Below, piece after piece: positions 1 through 5,162 of a DNA stretch of 5,162 bases. Origin of the DNA: Anaerolineales bacterium (GTDB lineage Bacteria > Chloroflexota > Anaerolineae > Anaerolineales > Villigracilaceae); the NCBI GenBank assembly GCA_025056515.1, contig JANWWB010000408.1, positions 1 through 5,162 on the forward strand. The letters run 5' to 3'. Within the stretch, counting starts at the first letter, position 1. Every line of letters begins with the position of its first letter. Made by a program: the position numbers and the translations under genes. A model generated the notes under the pieces. It was given only the letters and a program-made list of their open reading frames with translations, made no database searches and had not been told where the DNA came from.

Positions 1-1
1 G

Positions 2-91
2 GCTATCGTCGAAGCCCATGGCGGACGTATCTGGGTAGACCCCAAACCTGGTGCAGGAGCACGCATTTGCTTCTCTTTGCCGAGAAAATAG
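2..91 (+). CDS. Sensor histidine kinase, C-terminal fragment (5' end outside window)
   Basis: Reading from base 2 gives 29 residues and a TAG stop. The fragment contains IVEAHGGRIWVDPKPGAGA followed by RICFSLP. This is the typical end of a HATPase_c domain: the helix after the G2 box (IVExHGG), then the strand pair ending in G-x-G-A-x-I-x-F-x-LP. It would be the ATP-binding end of a two-component sensor kinase. Nothing can be said about its sensor domain, membrane segments or partner, since those lie to the left. It is on the same strand as the CpXC gene, but a 191-base gap makes co-transcription uncertain. It is a different gene from the kinase at 3056, whose end reads differently (QQHRGQLTVESTPGKGSTF). 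Confidence 0.88.
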   Translation, partial: AIVEAHGGRIWVDPKPGAGARICFSLPRK

Positions 92-282
92 AACGTCGGT
101 GAAAACGCTATCCGACAAGCGAAATATCTCCGTCAGAGCCGGTCTCGGTCGCTTCACTCCTTCCTACCGAAAGCGAAATTCATCTCAGAGCTGATCTTCA
201 AACAAATTCGTTCTTCTTTTTGCTAACAATCAAGTAAAATAGGTCGGTCACTCCAAATCTCTCAAGCAGAATCGAGTCAGAT
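92..282. other. Intergenic spacer with stem-loops and a weak candidate promoter
   Basis: This is a 191-base gap with no convincing ORF. It holds an inverted repeat GTCGG (95-99) / CCGAC (112-116) with a 12-base loop just after the kinase stop. There is no T-run behind it, so it is not a classical terminator. Two mutually exclusive stems follow: TCGGT (145-149) with ACCGA (166-170), or TCGCTT (149-154) with AAGCGA (171-176). A TAAAAT at 235-240 could be a -10 box for the CpXC gene, but no good -35 lies 16-18 bases upstream (TTCTTC at 211-216 is the best). The only Shine-Dalgarno-like bases before the ATG at 283 are GAG at 274-276, which is weak. Confidence 0.35.
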
Positions 283-1674
283 ATGCCCCCTCAAAAAACG
301 CAAATCGCCTGTCCACAATGTCGTCAACCGGTCCCAGCAATTGTGGAACAACTTTTCGATGTCACCTCTGACCCCGGCGCGAAACAACGCCTGCTGGGGA
401 ATGTCTCCAACTACGTTGTTTGCCGGGTATGCGGCTTCAGCGGCCCTTTGGCCACGCCAATCGTCTATCACGATGCCGAAAAAGAGCTACTTCTCACATA
501 TTTTCCTCCGGAACTAAAACTGTCGGTCAATGAACAAGAAAAAATCGTCGGGCCGCTTATTACACAAGTGGTTAACAAATTGCCGCCTGAAAAGCGCAAG
601 GCTTACTTGCTCCAACCGAAGAACTTTCTGACATACCAAAGCTTCATCGAGTACATCCTCAAAGCAGATGGAATCACGCCTGAAATGCTTCAGGCGCAAC
701 AGAAACGTGTTCGGGTTTTGGAACGTCTTCTCATGGCATCTGGACGCGAGGTGCGCTCCCAGATTATTGCCCAAGAGAGTTCGGTGTTCGATGCAGAGTT
801 CTTTGCGCTCTTCAACCGCCTGGCTGAAAGTGCCCTTACCACAGCTGATGAACAAAGCGCTCAACAAATCGTTGAGATTCAAAAGCAACTCCTTGAGGAA
901 ACCGAATACGGTCGTCGTCTTGTTGCTCAAAATAACGAAATCCAAGAGGCCATTAAATCCCTACAAGCGGCTGGAAAACATTTGACCCGCGAGAAACTAC
1001 TCGACCTATTCCTCACTGCCCCTAACGATGATCGCTTGAGTGCTTTGGTCAGTCTCACCCGCCCGGCCGTTGATTATCTATTCTTCCAAGAATTGAGTGA
1101 ACGCATCGAAAAGGCTAAAGGCGAGCAGCGCTCAAAGCTGGAGCTTCTACGTCAAAAACTGTTAGAAATCACCAACCGAATTGACAAGCGTATAGAAGAG
1201 GAATATCAGCGCGCTTCTCGGCTGCTAGAAACTATCCTAAACGCGACCGATATCACCAAAGCAGCTAACGAGAAACTCCCCTTGATGAACGATATCTTCC
1301 TGGATGTGCTCAACCGCGCTGTCGAAGAAGCGAACGCAAAACAAGATACTGTTCGGCTTGAAAAACTCCGGCAAATTGTCGCTGTCGTTCAACAAGCCAG
1401 CACACCACCCGAGGTTCTGCTTCTTCAAGAGCTCCTAGAATACGCTGACGAAGATGACCTTGCCCGACGATTGGAAGAGCATGCTGAAGCCATCACCCCA
1501 GAATTTTCTTCAGCCATTGCCAACATCATGGGACAAATGCAGGCCGAAAACCGACCTATGAATGATCAAGAGCAAGAAGTGCTGGCAAGATTAGAAACGA
1601 TTTACCGCGCCGTCTTGCGATTCTCGATGAAGAAAAACCTAGAACAATCAGCGCCGCGCGTTCTTAAGCCATAG
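283..1674 (+). CDS. CpXC-domain protein with long helical repeat region
   Basis: This is a 463-aa protein. Residues 8-78 match the CpXC domain pattern: CPQC at 10-13, CRVCG at 47-51, then YHDAEKELLLTYFP at 62-75. The two Cys pairs probably form one zinc site; the function of this domain is unknown in general. From about residue 135 to the end the protein is strongly helical, rich in Glu, Gln, Leu, Arg and Lys, and partly coiled-coil-like. It appears to contain four degenerate copies of a ~70-residue unit, at about 142-210, 235-301, 311-376 and 375-448. Their shared core is an aromatic/hydrophobic pair (EFF, LFF, IFL, AIA), then Leu or Ile, a helix, and a second Leu-rich helix (for example LEKLRQIV). 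No signal peptide or membrane segment is seen, so it is probably cytosolic. The start follows from the CPQC pair lying ten residues in, although the ribosome binding site is weak. It faces the FHA regulator convergently. A role as scaffold or nucleic-acid-associated protein would be speculation. Confidence 0.9.
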   Translation: MPPQKTQIACPQCRQPVPAIVEQLFDVTSDPGAKQRLLGNVSNYVVCRVCGFSGPLATPIVYHDAEKELLLTYFPPELKLSVNEQEKIVGPLITQVVNKLPPEKRKAYLLQPKNFLTYQSFIEYILKADGITPEMLQAQQKRVRVLERLLMASGREVRSQIIAQESSVFDAEFFALFNRLAESALTTADEQSAQQIVEIQKQLLEETEYGRRLVAQNNEIQEAIKSLQAAGKHLTREKLLDLFLTAPNDDRLSALVSLTRPAVDYLFFQELSERIEKAKGEQRSKLELLRQKLLEITNRIDKRIEEEYQRASRLLETILNATDITKAANEKLPLMNDIFLDVLNRAVEEANAKQDTVRLEKLRQIVAVVQQASTPPEVLLLQELLEYADEDDLARRLEEHAEAITPEFSSAIANIMGQMQAENRPMNDQEQEVLARLETIYRAVLRFSMKKNLEQSAPRVLKP

Positions 1675-1717
1675 CCGTCCTCCGCTCCTCAAAACGCCCC
1701 AAGCGAGTTCTTTCGGA

Positions 1718-1763
1718 CCAACAGAAGCAGTGGTGGCCCTGCCAGAGCTACCCCCCTTGTTGG
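1718..1763. repeat. Inverted repeat in the convergent spacer (1675-1815)
   Basis: CCAACA (1718-1723) pairs perfectly with TGTTGG (1758-1763). The 34-base interior contains a smaller stem, TGGC-cct-GCCA (1734-1744). It sits between the ends of two convergent genes, where a two-way terminator would be useful, but there is no T-run on either side. The 141-base spacer also holds a short tandem repeat, ACCTTTCGC then ACCTTTCGT (1766-1783), and AAAGCGCTTTTTT near 1800, just beyond the regulator's TAA. No gene is seen in the spacer. Confidence 0.3.
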
Positions 1764-1815
1764 CAACCTTTCGCACCTTTCGTCATAAGATGCCGAGGGA
1801 AAGCGCTTTTTTGGT

Positions 1816-2463
1816 TTATCTTGGATTTTCCAGCCGGATGCCATGTCCACGCACCGTCACGAGATAAACATGCAGTGGGTCTACCTCGGCCAATCGCTCT
1901 CGCAAACGGCGCAACAGAGCATCCAGGGCTTGGTCCGAAACCCCCGCTGCTTCCGCACGTCCCCAAACTGCTACAATCAAATCGTTCCTCGAAACAACCT
2001 CTCCACTATGCTGATACAAGAAATGCAAAGCGCGAAACTGTAGAACAGACAAAGGCGGTTCAAGTAAGATTCGATTCACCCATACACGACGAGCGCGTTC
2101 GTCAATCGTCAAACGTCCCCCCTCCGAACCGGCCTCTGGCAGCGGCGTTGTAGCATCCATAGCGAGATAGAGAAACTCTTGTGCTAGAGCAATCTGAATA
2201 ACATCACCATCTTGCAACAAGACAGGTTCTTTCAGCATGGAACCATTTCGATAGGTCCCATTCTTACTGCCGACGTCTTCAAGGAAAATTCCCTCCGACA
2301 CAGGGAGAAAACGAGCATGGAGGCGCGAAACCTGTCTATCAGGGATAATAATATCGCAACCCGCATCGCGCCCGACCAGCATCGGCTTAGTTAATGGCCA
2401 ACGCTGGCCCTGCAAGGGGCCGGCACGTGCCACGAGAATAGGGGTATTTTCCGAATGCTCCAT
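1816..2463 (-). CDS. FHA domain–OmpR-type winged-helix transcriptional regulator
   Basis: This is a 215-aa protein starting MEHSENTPIL. Residues 8-100 are an FHA domain, which binds phosphothreonine peptides. The landmarks are VGRDAGCDI (30-38, GR at 31-32), VSRLHA (45-50, Ser46 and His49) and GSKNGT (65-70, Asn68). A linker (~101-116) leads to an OmpR/PhoB-type winged helix at ~117-213: LSVLQFRALHFLYQHSGEVV, the VAVWG turn at 164-168, a recognition helix at ~175-193, and the wing ending VTVRGHGIRL. There is no receiver domain, so control probably comes from a Ser/Thr kinase or a phosphorylated partner. EmbR of mycobacteria uses the same two modules in the opposite order. The reading frame stays open to an ATG at 2622, but that start would run 60 bases into the divergent kinase gene and add 53 residues unlike FHA sequence. 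The ATG at 2463 is preferred because a perfect TATAAT lies 7 bases before it. Confidence 0.88.
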   Translation of the reverse strand: MEHSENTPILVARAGPLQGQRWPLTKPMLVGRDAGCDIIIPDRQVSRLHARFLPVSEGIFLEDVGSKNGTYRNGSMLKEPVLLQDGDVIQIALAQEFLYLAMDATTPLPEAGSEGGRLTIDERARRVWVNRILLEPPLSVLQFRALHFLYQHSGEVVSRNDLIVAVWGRAEAAGVSDQALDALLRRLRERLAEVDPLHVYLVTVRGHGIRLENPR

Positions 2464-2487
2464 CAACCTGATTATACAACAAGGTTG
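2464..2487. repeat. Inverted repeat around the regulator's -10 box, possible operator
   Basis: CAACCT (2464-2469) and AGGTTG (2482-2487) are perfect 6-bp inverted arms separated by 12 bases. A second, tighter palindrome, CAAC-aag-GTTG (2477-2487), shares the right arm. The TATAAT of the minus-strand promoter lies inside the spacer. A dimeric repressor bound here would block the regulator's own promoter. The regulator's own winged helix is the obvious candidate, but OmpR-type proteins often prefer direct repeats, so this is only inference. Confidence 0.4.
2471..2476 (-). promoter_or_regulatory. -10 box (TATAAT) of the FHA regulator, leaderless arrangement
   Basis: On the minus strand the sequence reads TATAAT, then CAGGTTG, then ATG (2463). 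The -10 is a perfect consensus match. Transcription normally starts about 7 bases after the -10, which would put +1 at or next to the A of the start codon. There is no room for a Shine-Dalgarno site in such a transcript. No good -35 is seen at 16-18 bases upstream; TTGTTT lies at a 13-base spacing, which is too short. Confidence 0.55.
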
Positions 2488-2503
2488 GTAAACAAATTGG
2501 GGA

Positions 2504-2532
2504 TTGCCCGAATCCGGCTTTTTCTGTATGAT
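2504..2532 (+). promoter_or_regulatory. Sigma70-type promoter for the adenosine kinase operon
   Basis: TTGCCC (2504-2509) matches four of six bases of the -35 consensus. TATGAT (2527-2532) matches five of six of the -10 consensus. The spacer is exactly 17 bases. The predicted start of transcription is near 2539-2540, giving a leader of about 23 bases that contains the ribosome binding site. Confidence 0.65.
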
Positions 2533-2550
2533 TTCCATAACAAAAACATC

Positions 2551-2556
2551 AGGAGG
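2551..2556 (+). promoter_or_regulatory. Shine-Dalgarno site AGGAGG of the adenosine-specific kinase
   Basis: A perfect AGGAGG lies 6 bases before the ATG at 2563. It fixes the start there rather than at the in-frame ATG at 2455, which would add 36 residues and overlap the promoter and the divergent gene. Confidence 0.9.
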
Positions 2557-2562
2557 CCTCTC

Positions 2563-3048
2563 ATGGAAATCCAAGTGGTCAAAATTGAAAAACCAACTGA
2601 GATTAATTTCATCTTGGGACAATCACACTTTATCAAAACCGTTGAAGACATTCACGAAGCCTTAGTGAATTCAGTGCCAGGCATCAAATTTGGTGTTGCT
2701 TTCTGCGAAGCCTCTGGAGCACGGCTAGTACGTTGGTCCGGCACAGACCAGGAGATGATAGCCCTGGCACAGAAAAACGCTCTTGCCATTGGTGCTGGGC
2801 ACTCCTTTATCATTTTCCTCGGTGCCGGATTCTATCCCATCAACATCCTAAAAGCAGTGCAATCCGTACCGGAAGTCTGTCGCATCTATTGCGCCACAGC
2901 AAATCCAACCGAAGTACTAGTCGCAATCACCGAACAGGGGCGCGGCATCCTAGGAGTCATAGACGGCGGCTCGCCTCTTGGAATTGAGGATGAAGCCGGC
3001 ATTGCCTGGCGTAAAGAGTTTCTCCGGAAAATTGGTTACAAGGCTTGA
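2563..3048 (+). CDS. Adenosine-specific kinase (Adenosine_kin / DUF355 family)
   Basis: This is a 161-aa protein, which fits the family's usual ~160 residues. Highly conserved family stretches are visible: LGQSHFIKTVED (18-29), GVAFCEASGARLVRWSG (44-60), NALAIGAGHSFIIFL (72-86), VPEVCRIYCATANPTEV (102-118), EQGRGILGVIDGGSP (124-138) and RKEFLRKIGY (150-159). The family has been described as adenosine-specific kinases that phosphorylate adenosine to AMP, based largely on structural work on a hyperthermophilic archaeal member. Its role in cells is poorly known. It is unrelated to the ribokinase-type adenosine kinases. No signal peptide or membrane segment is seen, so it is cytosolic. It is the first gene of an apparent operon with the histidine kinase 7 bases downstream, and it has a good promoter and ribosome binding site. 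Family assignment is firm; the enzymatic role rests on the family. Confidence 0.93.
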   Translation: MEIQVVKIEKPTEINFILGQSHFIKTVEDIHEALVNSVPGIKFGVAFCEASGARLVRWSGTDQEMIALAQKNALAIGAGHSFIIFLGAGFYPINILKAVQSVPEVCRIYCATANPTEVLVAITEQGRGILGVIDGGSPLGIEDEAGIAWRKEFLRKIGYKA

Positions 3049-3055
3049 TCATAAG

Positions 3056-4258
3056 ATGACAACTGCTCGCGCCCCCAGCAAAATTTTGCCACGCGCCTTC
3101 CCAGGTATCACGCCGGATGAAGTTGCCGACCTCATCGCTAACAGCGAACTCAAAAATTACCCCGCCGACGTTGTGCTTTGCCGGGAAAACGCCATTGAGG
3201 ATACGTTCTACATTATTCTCCAGGGAGAAGTAGAGGTCACAAAAACCATCAACGATTCTGAACAACGGCTTCTCAAAGTCCTAGGAGCGGGAGAATTTTT
3301 CGGTGAGATGGCACTCATCCACAACGCCCCACGCGCTGCTACGGTGCGAACCTTGACGCCTTTAATTGCCCTCGAGATTCGACGCGATGCCTTCCACCGA
3401 GTCTTACGGCGTAGTTCGAGCATCTCTCTGGCCATGGTTCGGGAAATCAGCCGTCGCTTGCGCGAAAACGACGAAATGGCAATTGATGATCTACGCTTGC
3501 GCGCTCGCGAACTAGCCGAGGCCTACCAGAAGATGGCTGAAATGGAAGCGGCCAAACGCGAATTCATCACCAACATTTCCCACCAGTTGCGCACTCCGCT
3601 CACAAGCGTCAACGGATATCTGCAAATGCTCCTCAAAGGCGCTATTCCAGAAGAGAAGAAGACAGAGGCCCTGGAAACCGTCACGCGCAATGTCGAACAA
3701 ATTGTCAAGCTGGTCAACGACATGCTATTCATTCAAGAAACCGAGCTGATTTTAGACCAATTTGAAGCGGTCAATCTGGTCAACCTGGCGCGAACGGTGG
3801 CTGCTCGCTATTACGACCGAGCGCGTGAGGCCGGCGTACATCTGCAAATCAAGCCCAACTTATTTGTGCCTCCGGTTGCTGGCGACGCAAAGAACCTCGA
3901 GAGGGCTATCACCGCTCTCGTAGATAACGCCATCAAATTCAGCCCTTCAGGGGGGCGCGTGCAAATTCGTATCTATCGCAAAGGCGATCAAGTGCTTCTA
4001 GAAGTGCAAGACCAAGGGATTGGCATCCAACCGGAGAAATTGCCTCATATCTTTGATCGCTTCTATCATCTTGACCACGCAAACGGCCGGCTCTTCGAAG
4101 GAATAGGTATCGGCTTGGCAATTGCCCGACAGGTAATCCAACAGCATCGCGGTCAACTCACCGTTGAAAGCACGCCAGGCAAAGGAAGCACCTTCACCAT
4201 AGCCTTAAACATCTGGAATGGTCAAGGAAACGATACAGAAGTCAATTCCACCCTTTGA
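3056..4258 (+). CDS. Cyclic-nucleotide-binding sensor histidine kinase
   Basis: This is a 400-aa protein with no membrane segment, so it is a cytosolic sensor. Residues ~20-118 form a cNMP-binding (CRP-like) domain with a well-kept phosphate-binding cassette: FGEMALIHNAPRAATV at 82-97. In this family Glu84 contacts the ribose and Arg93 the cyclic phosphate, so real cyclic nucleotide binding is plausible. A helical linker (~125-168) leads to a HisKA dimerisation domain with the phosphoacceptor His176 in SHQLRTPLTS. The ATPase domain has an N-box (VDNAIKF, Asn291), G1 (DQGIGI, 319-324), F-box (IFDRFYHLD, 332-340) and G2 (GIGIGLAIA, 349-357). The H-box has Gln instead of the usual Glu after His. 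The frame is open upstream to an ATG at 2978 inside the kinase gene. ATG 3056 is preferred because it follows the previous stop by 7 bases. Only a distant AAGG (3040-3043) could serve as ribosome binding site, so translation is probably coupled. No response regulator gene is in the window. Confidence 0.92.
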   Translation: MTTARAPSKILPRAFPGITPDEVADLIANSELKNYPADVVLCRENAIEDTFYIILQGEVEVTKTINDSEQRLLKVLGAGEFFGEMALIHNAPRAATVRTLTPLIALEIRRDAFHRVLRRSSSISLAMVREISRRLRENDEMAIDDLRLRARELAEAYQKMAEMEAAKREFITNISHQLRTPLTSVNGYLQMLLKGAIPEEKKTEALETVTRNVEQIVKLVNDMLFIQETELILDQFEAVNLVNLARTVAARYYDRAREAGVHLQIKPNLFVPPVAGDAKNLERAITALVDNAIKFSPSGGRVQIRIYRKGDQVLLEVQDQGIGIQPEKLPHIFDRFYHLDHANGRLFEGIGIGLAIARQVIQQHRGQLTVESTPGKGSTFTIALNIWNGQGNDTEVNSTL

Positions 4259-4315
4259 CTTGAGACCAGACGCCTGAGACTTTTCTTGCTCCCTGCGATA
4301 GGATTGAAATCCCCG

Positions 4316-4371
4316 CCTCATGGTTTAGAAGCTCACCAAGAGGATCTTGAGACGGTTTTTTCTGTTTTTTT
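4316..4371 (+). terminator. Possible terminator after the histidine kinase operon
   Basis: CCTCATGGT (4316-4324) pairs with ACCAAGAGG (4335-4343) through eight base pairs and one A·A mismatch, with a 10-base loop. An alternative small stem is CAAGA-gga-TCTTG (4337-4349). Two T-runs follow, T6 at 4356-4361 and T7 at 4365-4371. The T-runs begin 12 bases after the larger stem or 6 after the smaller, which is further than in a classical intrinsic terminator. The rest of the 4259-4452 spacer shows only three short CTTGAGAC/CCTGAGAC copies (4259, 4273, 4346) and no convincing gene. Confidence 0.4.
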
Positions 4372-4452
4372 AAAGCTATCCCCTCAACAGCGACAACGAA
4401 GAAGGTTTTTGCAACATGGTCGGTTGGTAGACTTGCGAAAACAGGGGGAATT

Positions 4453-4953
4453 TCAGATGGCAAATTCAACCACCCATTTCCCTTCCGAGGTATAAAACGA
4501 CCGTGCCGAAAACGGCGGGTCATTGGGTTTCATAGACCATAACCGAGCCAACAGCAACGGCACATCATCTACACAGGGTAAATGAGAGACATCCTCCCAA
4601 TCAACCCATTCTAGGCTTCCTTCGGACGAAGGACGAAAGGTTCCGCCCCAATACTCACCGCGCAGGATATAGACAGCTACACCAGGATTTCGCCCGGTAT
4701 CCACCAAGAGCGTGCCGCATAAGCGCAAATCGGCCTCGATGCCGGCTTCTTCGAACAATTCTCGGCGCGCTGCCCCGAGCACATCCTCCCCTGGCTCCAC
4801 ATGTCCCCCCAAGCCATTATAGCGATTGGGCCAAATCGGCTTATCTGGCGCGCCACGCAACAAGAGAACTTGGTTGCCGCGCGTCACAAAAATCAAGACG
4901 CGCGGCACAACCATATATCGTTCACGTTGAAGGCCCTGTTCTAGAGCAGGCAT
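4453..4953 (-). CDS. Nudix hydrolase, possibly 8-oxo-dGTP diphosphatase-like
   Basis: This is a 166-aa protein starting MPALEQGLQR. It carries a complete Nudix box at residues 50-72, fitting G-x5-E-x7-R-E-U-x-E-E-x-G-U: GHVEPGE, then DVLGAAR, then RELFEEAGI. The catalytic and metal-binding residues Glu65, Glu68 and Glu69 are all present. Nudix enzymes hydrolyse nucleoside diphosphates linked to another group. The stretch RYNGLGGHVEPGE resembles the equivalent region of MutT/MTH1-type enzymes, which clear oxidised dGTP, but substrate cannot be read from sequence here. The ATG at 4953 lies 2 bases after the TGA of the aldolase gene; a TTG at 4959 overlapping that stop is an alternative start two residues longer. 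The close spacing and lack of a strong Shine-Dalgarno site suggest coupled translation. A third possible start is Met16 of the longest form (4914). Confidence 0.92.
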   Translation of the reverse strand: MPALEQGLQRERYMVVPRVLIFVTRGNQVLLLRGAPDKPIWPNRYNGLGGHVEPGEDVLGAARRELFEEAGIEADLRLCGTLLVDTGRNPGVAVYILRGEYWGGTFRPSSEGSLEWVDWEDVSHLPCVDDVPLLLARLWSMKPNDPPFSARSFYTSEGKWVVEFAI

Positions 4954-4955
4954 TC

Positions 4956-5162
4956 TCAACTCTGTCGCAACATCTGCCGGACTTCTTCTAGGCGCCCTGC
5001 CGAACCGAGTTTCTCGTTCTTATGCGCAATGAACTTAGCATACTCGGCCATAAAAATTTTGCCCGGTTCGCGCAGATCGAATTTCTCGGGATGATCACGG
5101 AAAAATTCTCGATGGACTCGCGTCCAGACCAAACGTCCATCCGTATCAATGTTGACTTTGGT
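4956..5162 (-). CDS. fba: Class II fructose-bisphosphate aldolase, C-terminal fragment (5' end outside window)
   Basis: The minus strand from the right edge encodes 68 residues and a TGA. It begins TKVNIDTDGRL, continues with a helix and HPEKFDLREPGKIFM, and ends HKNEKLGSAGRLEEV. The NIDTD motif, followed by a basic helix, FDxR and a terminal GSAG, is the end of class II (zinc-dependent) fructose-1,6-bisphosphate aldolases. In the family the Asn and Asp of NIDTD help bind the substrate. The enzyme interconverts fructose bisphosphate with dihydroxyacetone phosphate and glyceraldehyde phosphate. The zinc ligands lie outside the window. Tagatose-bisphosphate aldolase belongs to the same family and cannot be excluded from this end alone. 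It is followed closely by the Nudix gene. Confidence 0.87.
   Translation of the reverse strand, partial: TKVNIDTDGRLVWTRVHREFFRDHPEKFDLREPGKIFMAEYAKFIAHKNEKLGSAGRLEEVRQMLRQS

Noticed and set aside
514..945. 143-aa minus-strand open frame inside the CpXC gene
   Set aside because: It is antisense to a gene with a recognised domain, has no known motif, and looks like a shadow of the coding pattern.
1748..2153. Open frames on both strands overlapping the FHA regulator's 3' half
   Set aside because: They cover the winged-helix coding region in other frames, have no recognisable motifs and lack ribosome binding sites.
2455..2562. N-terminal extension of the adenosine-specific kinase to the ATG at 2455
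   Set aside because: The family begins at MEIQVVKIEKP, and AGGAGG sits 6 bases before that ATG. The extension would cover the promoter.
2464..2622. N-terminal extension of the FHA regulator to the ATG at 2622
   Set aside because: It would overlap the divergent adenosine kinase coding sequence and its strong ribosome binding site, and the added residues do not look like part of an FHA domain.
4301..4314. GGATTGAAATCCCC resembling part of a CRISPR repeat
   Set aside because: It occurs once only, with no regularly spaced copies and no cas genes.
4242..4523. 93-aa minus-strand open frame across the spacer after the histidine kinase
   Set aside because: It overlaps the end of the Nudix gene on the same strand in another frame and the end of the histidine kinase gene, and shows no family features.

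Overview
The window looks like chromosomal DNA of a free-living bacterium, most likely a Chloroflexota member of the Anaerolineae type. This is inferred from gene content: a CpXC zinc-ribbon protein with a long helical tail, an FHA–winged-helix regulator, an adenosine-specific kinase of the family common in thermophiles, and cytosolic histidine kinases. No single gene proves the assignment. Base composition is moderate, coding density is high, and there are no mobile elements, tRNAs, rRNAs or CRISPR arrays.

Layout: (1) positions 2-91 are the last codons of a histidine kinase entering from the left. (2) After a 191-base spacer with possible stem-loops, 283-1674 (+) encodes a 463-aa CpXC-domain protein whose helical part appears to contain four copies of a ~70-residue repeat. 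(3) Convergent to it, 1816-2463 (-) encodes a 215-aa FHA plus OmpR-type winged-helix regulator. (4) Divergent from the regulator, an apparent two-gene operon encodes an adenosine-specific kinase (2563-3048, +) and, 7 bases later, a cyclic-nucleotide-binding histidine kinase (3056-4258, +). (5) A ~190-base convergent spacer with a weak terminator-like element follows. (6) On the minus strand, the end of a class II fructose-bisphosphate aldolase gene (4956-5162, partial) is followed 2 bases later by a Nudix hydrolase gene (4453-4953).

The most interesting part is 1816-4258. The short divergent control region (2464-2562) holds a good sigma70-type promoter and ribosome binding site for the adenosine kinase operon. 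In the other direction, a perfect TATAAT lies only 7 bases from the regulator's ATG, which suggests a leaderless mRNA. A 6-bp inverted repeat brackets that -10 box and could be an operator. The three genes together could link nucleotide state (adenosine/AMP, a cyclic nucleotide) to phosphorylation-dependent transcription. That link is inferred from domains and layout only. The families themselves are known, and I see no wholly new system that the sequence would prove.
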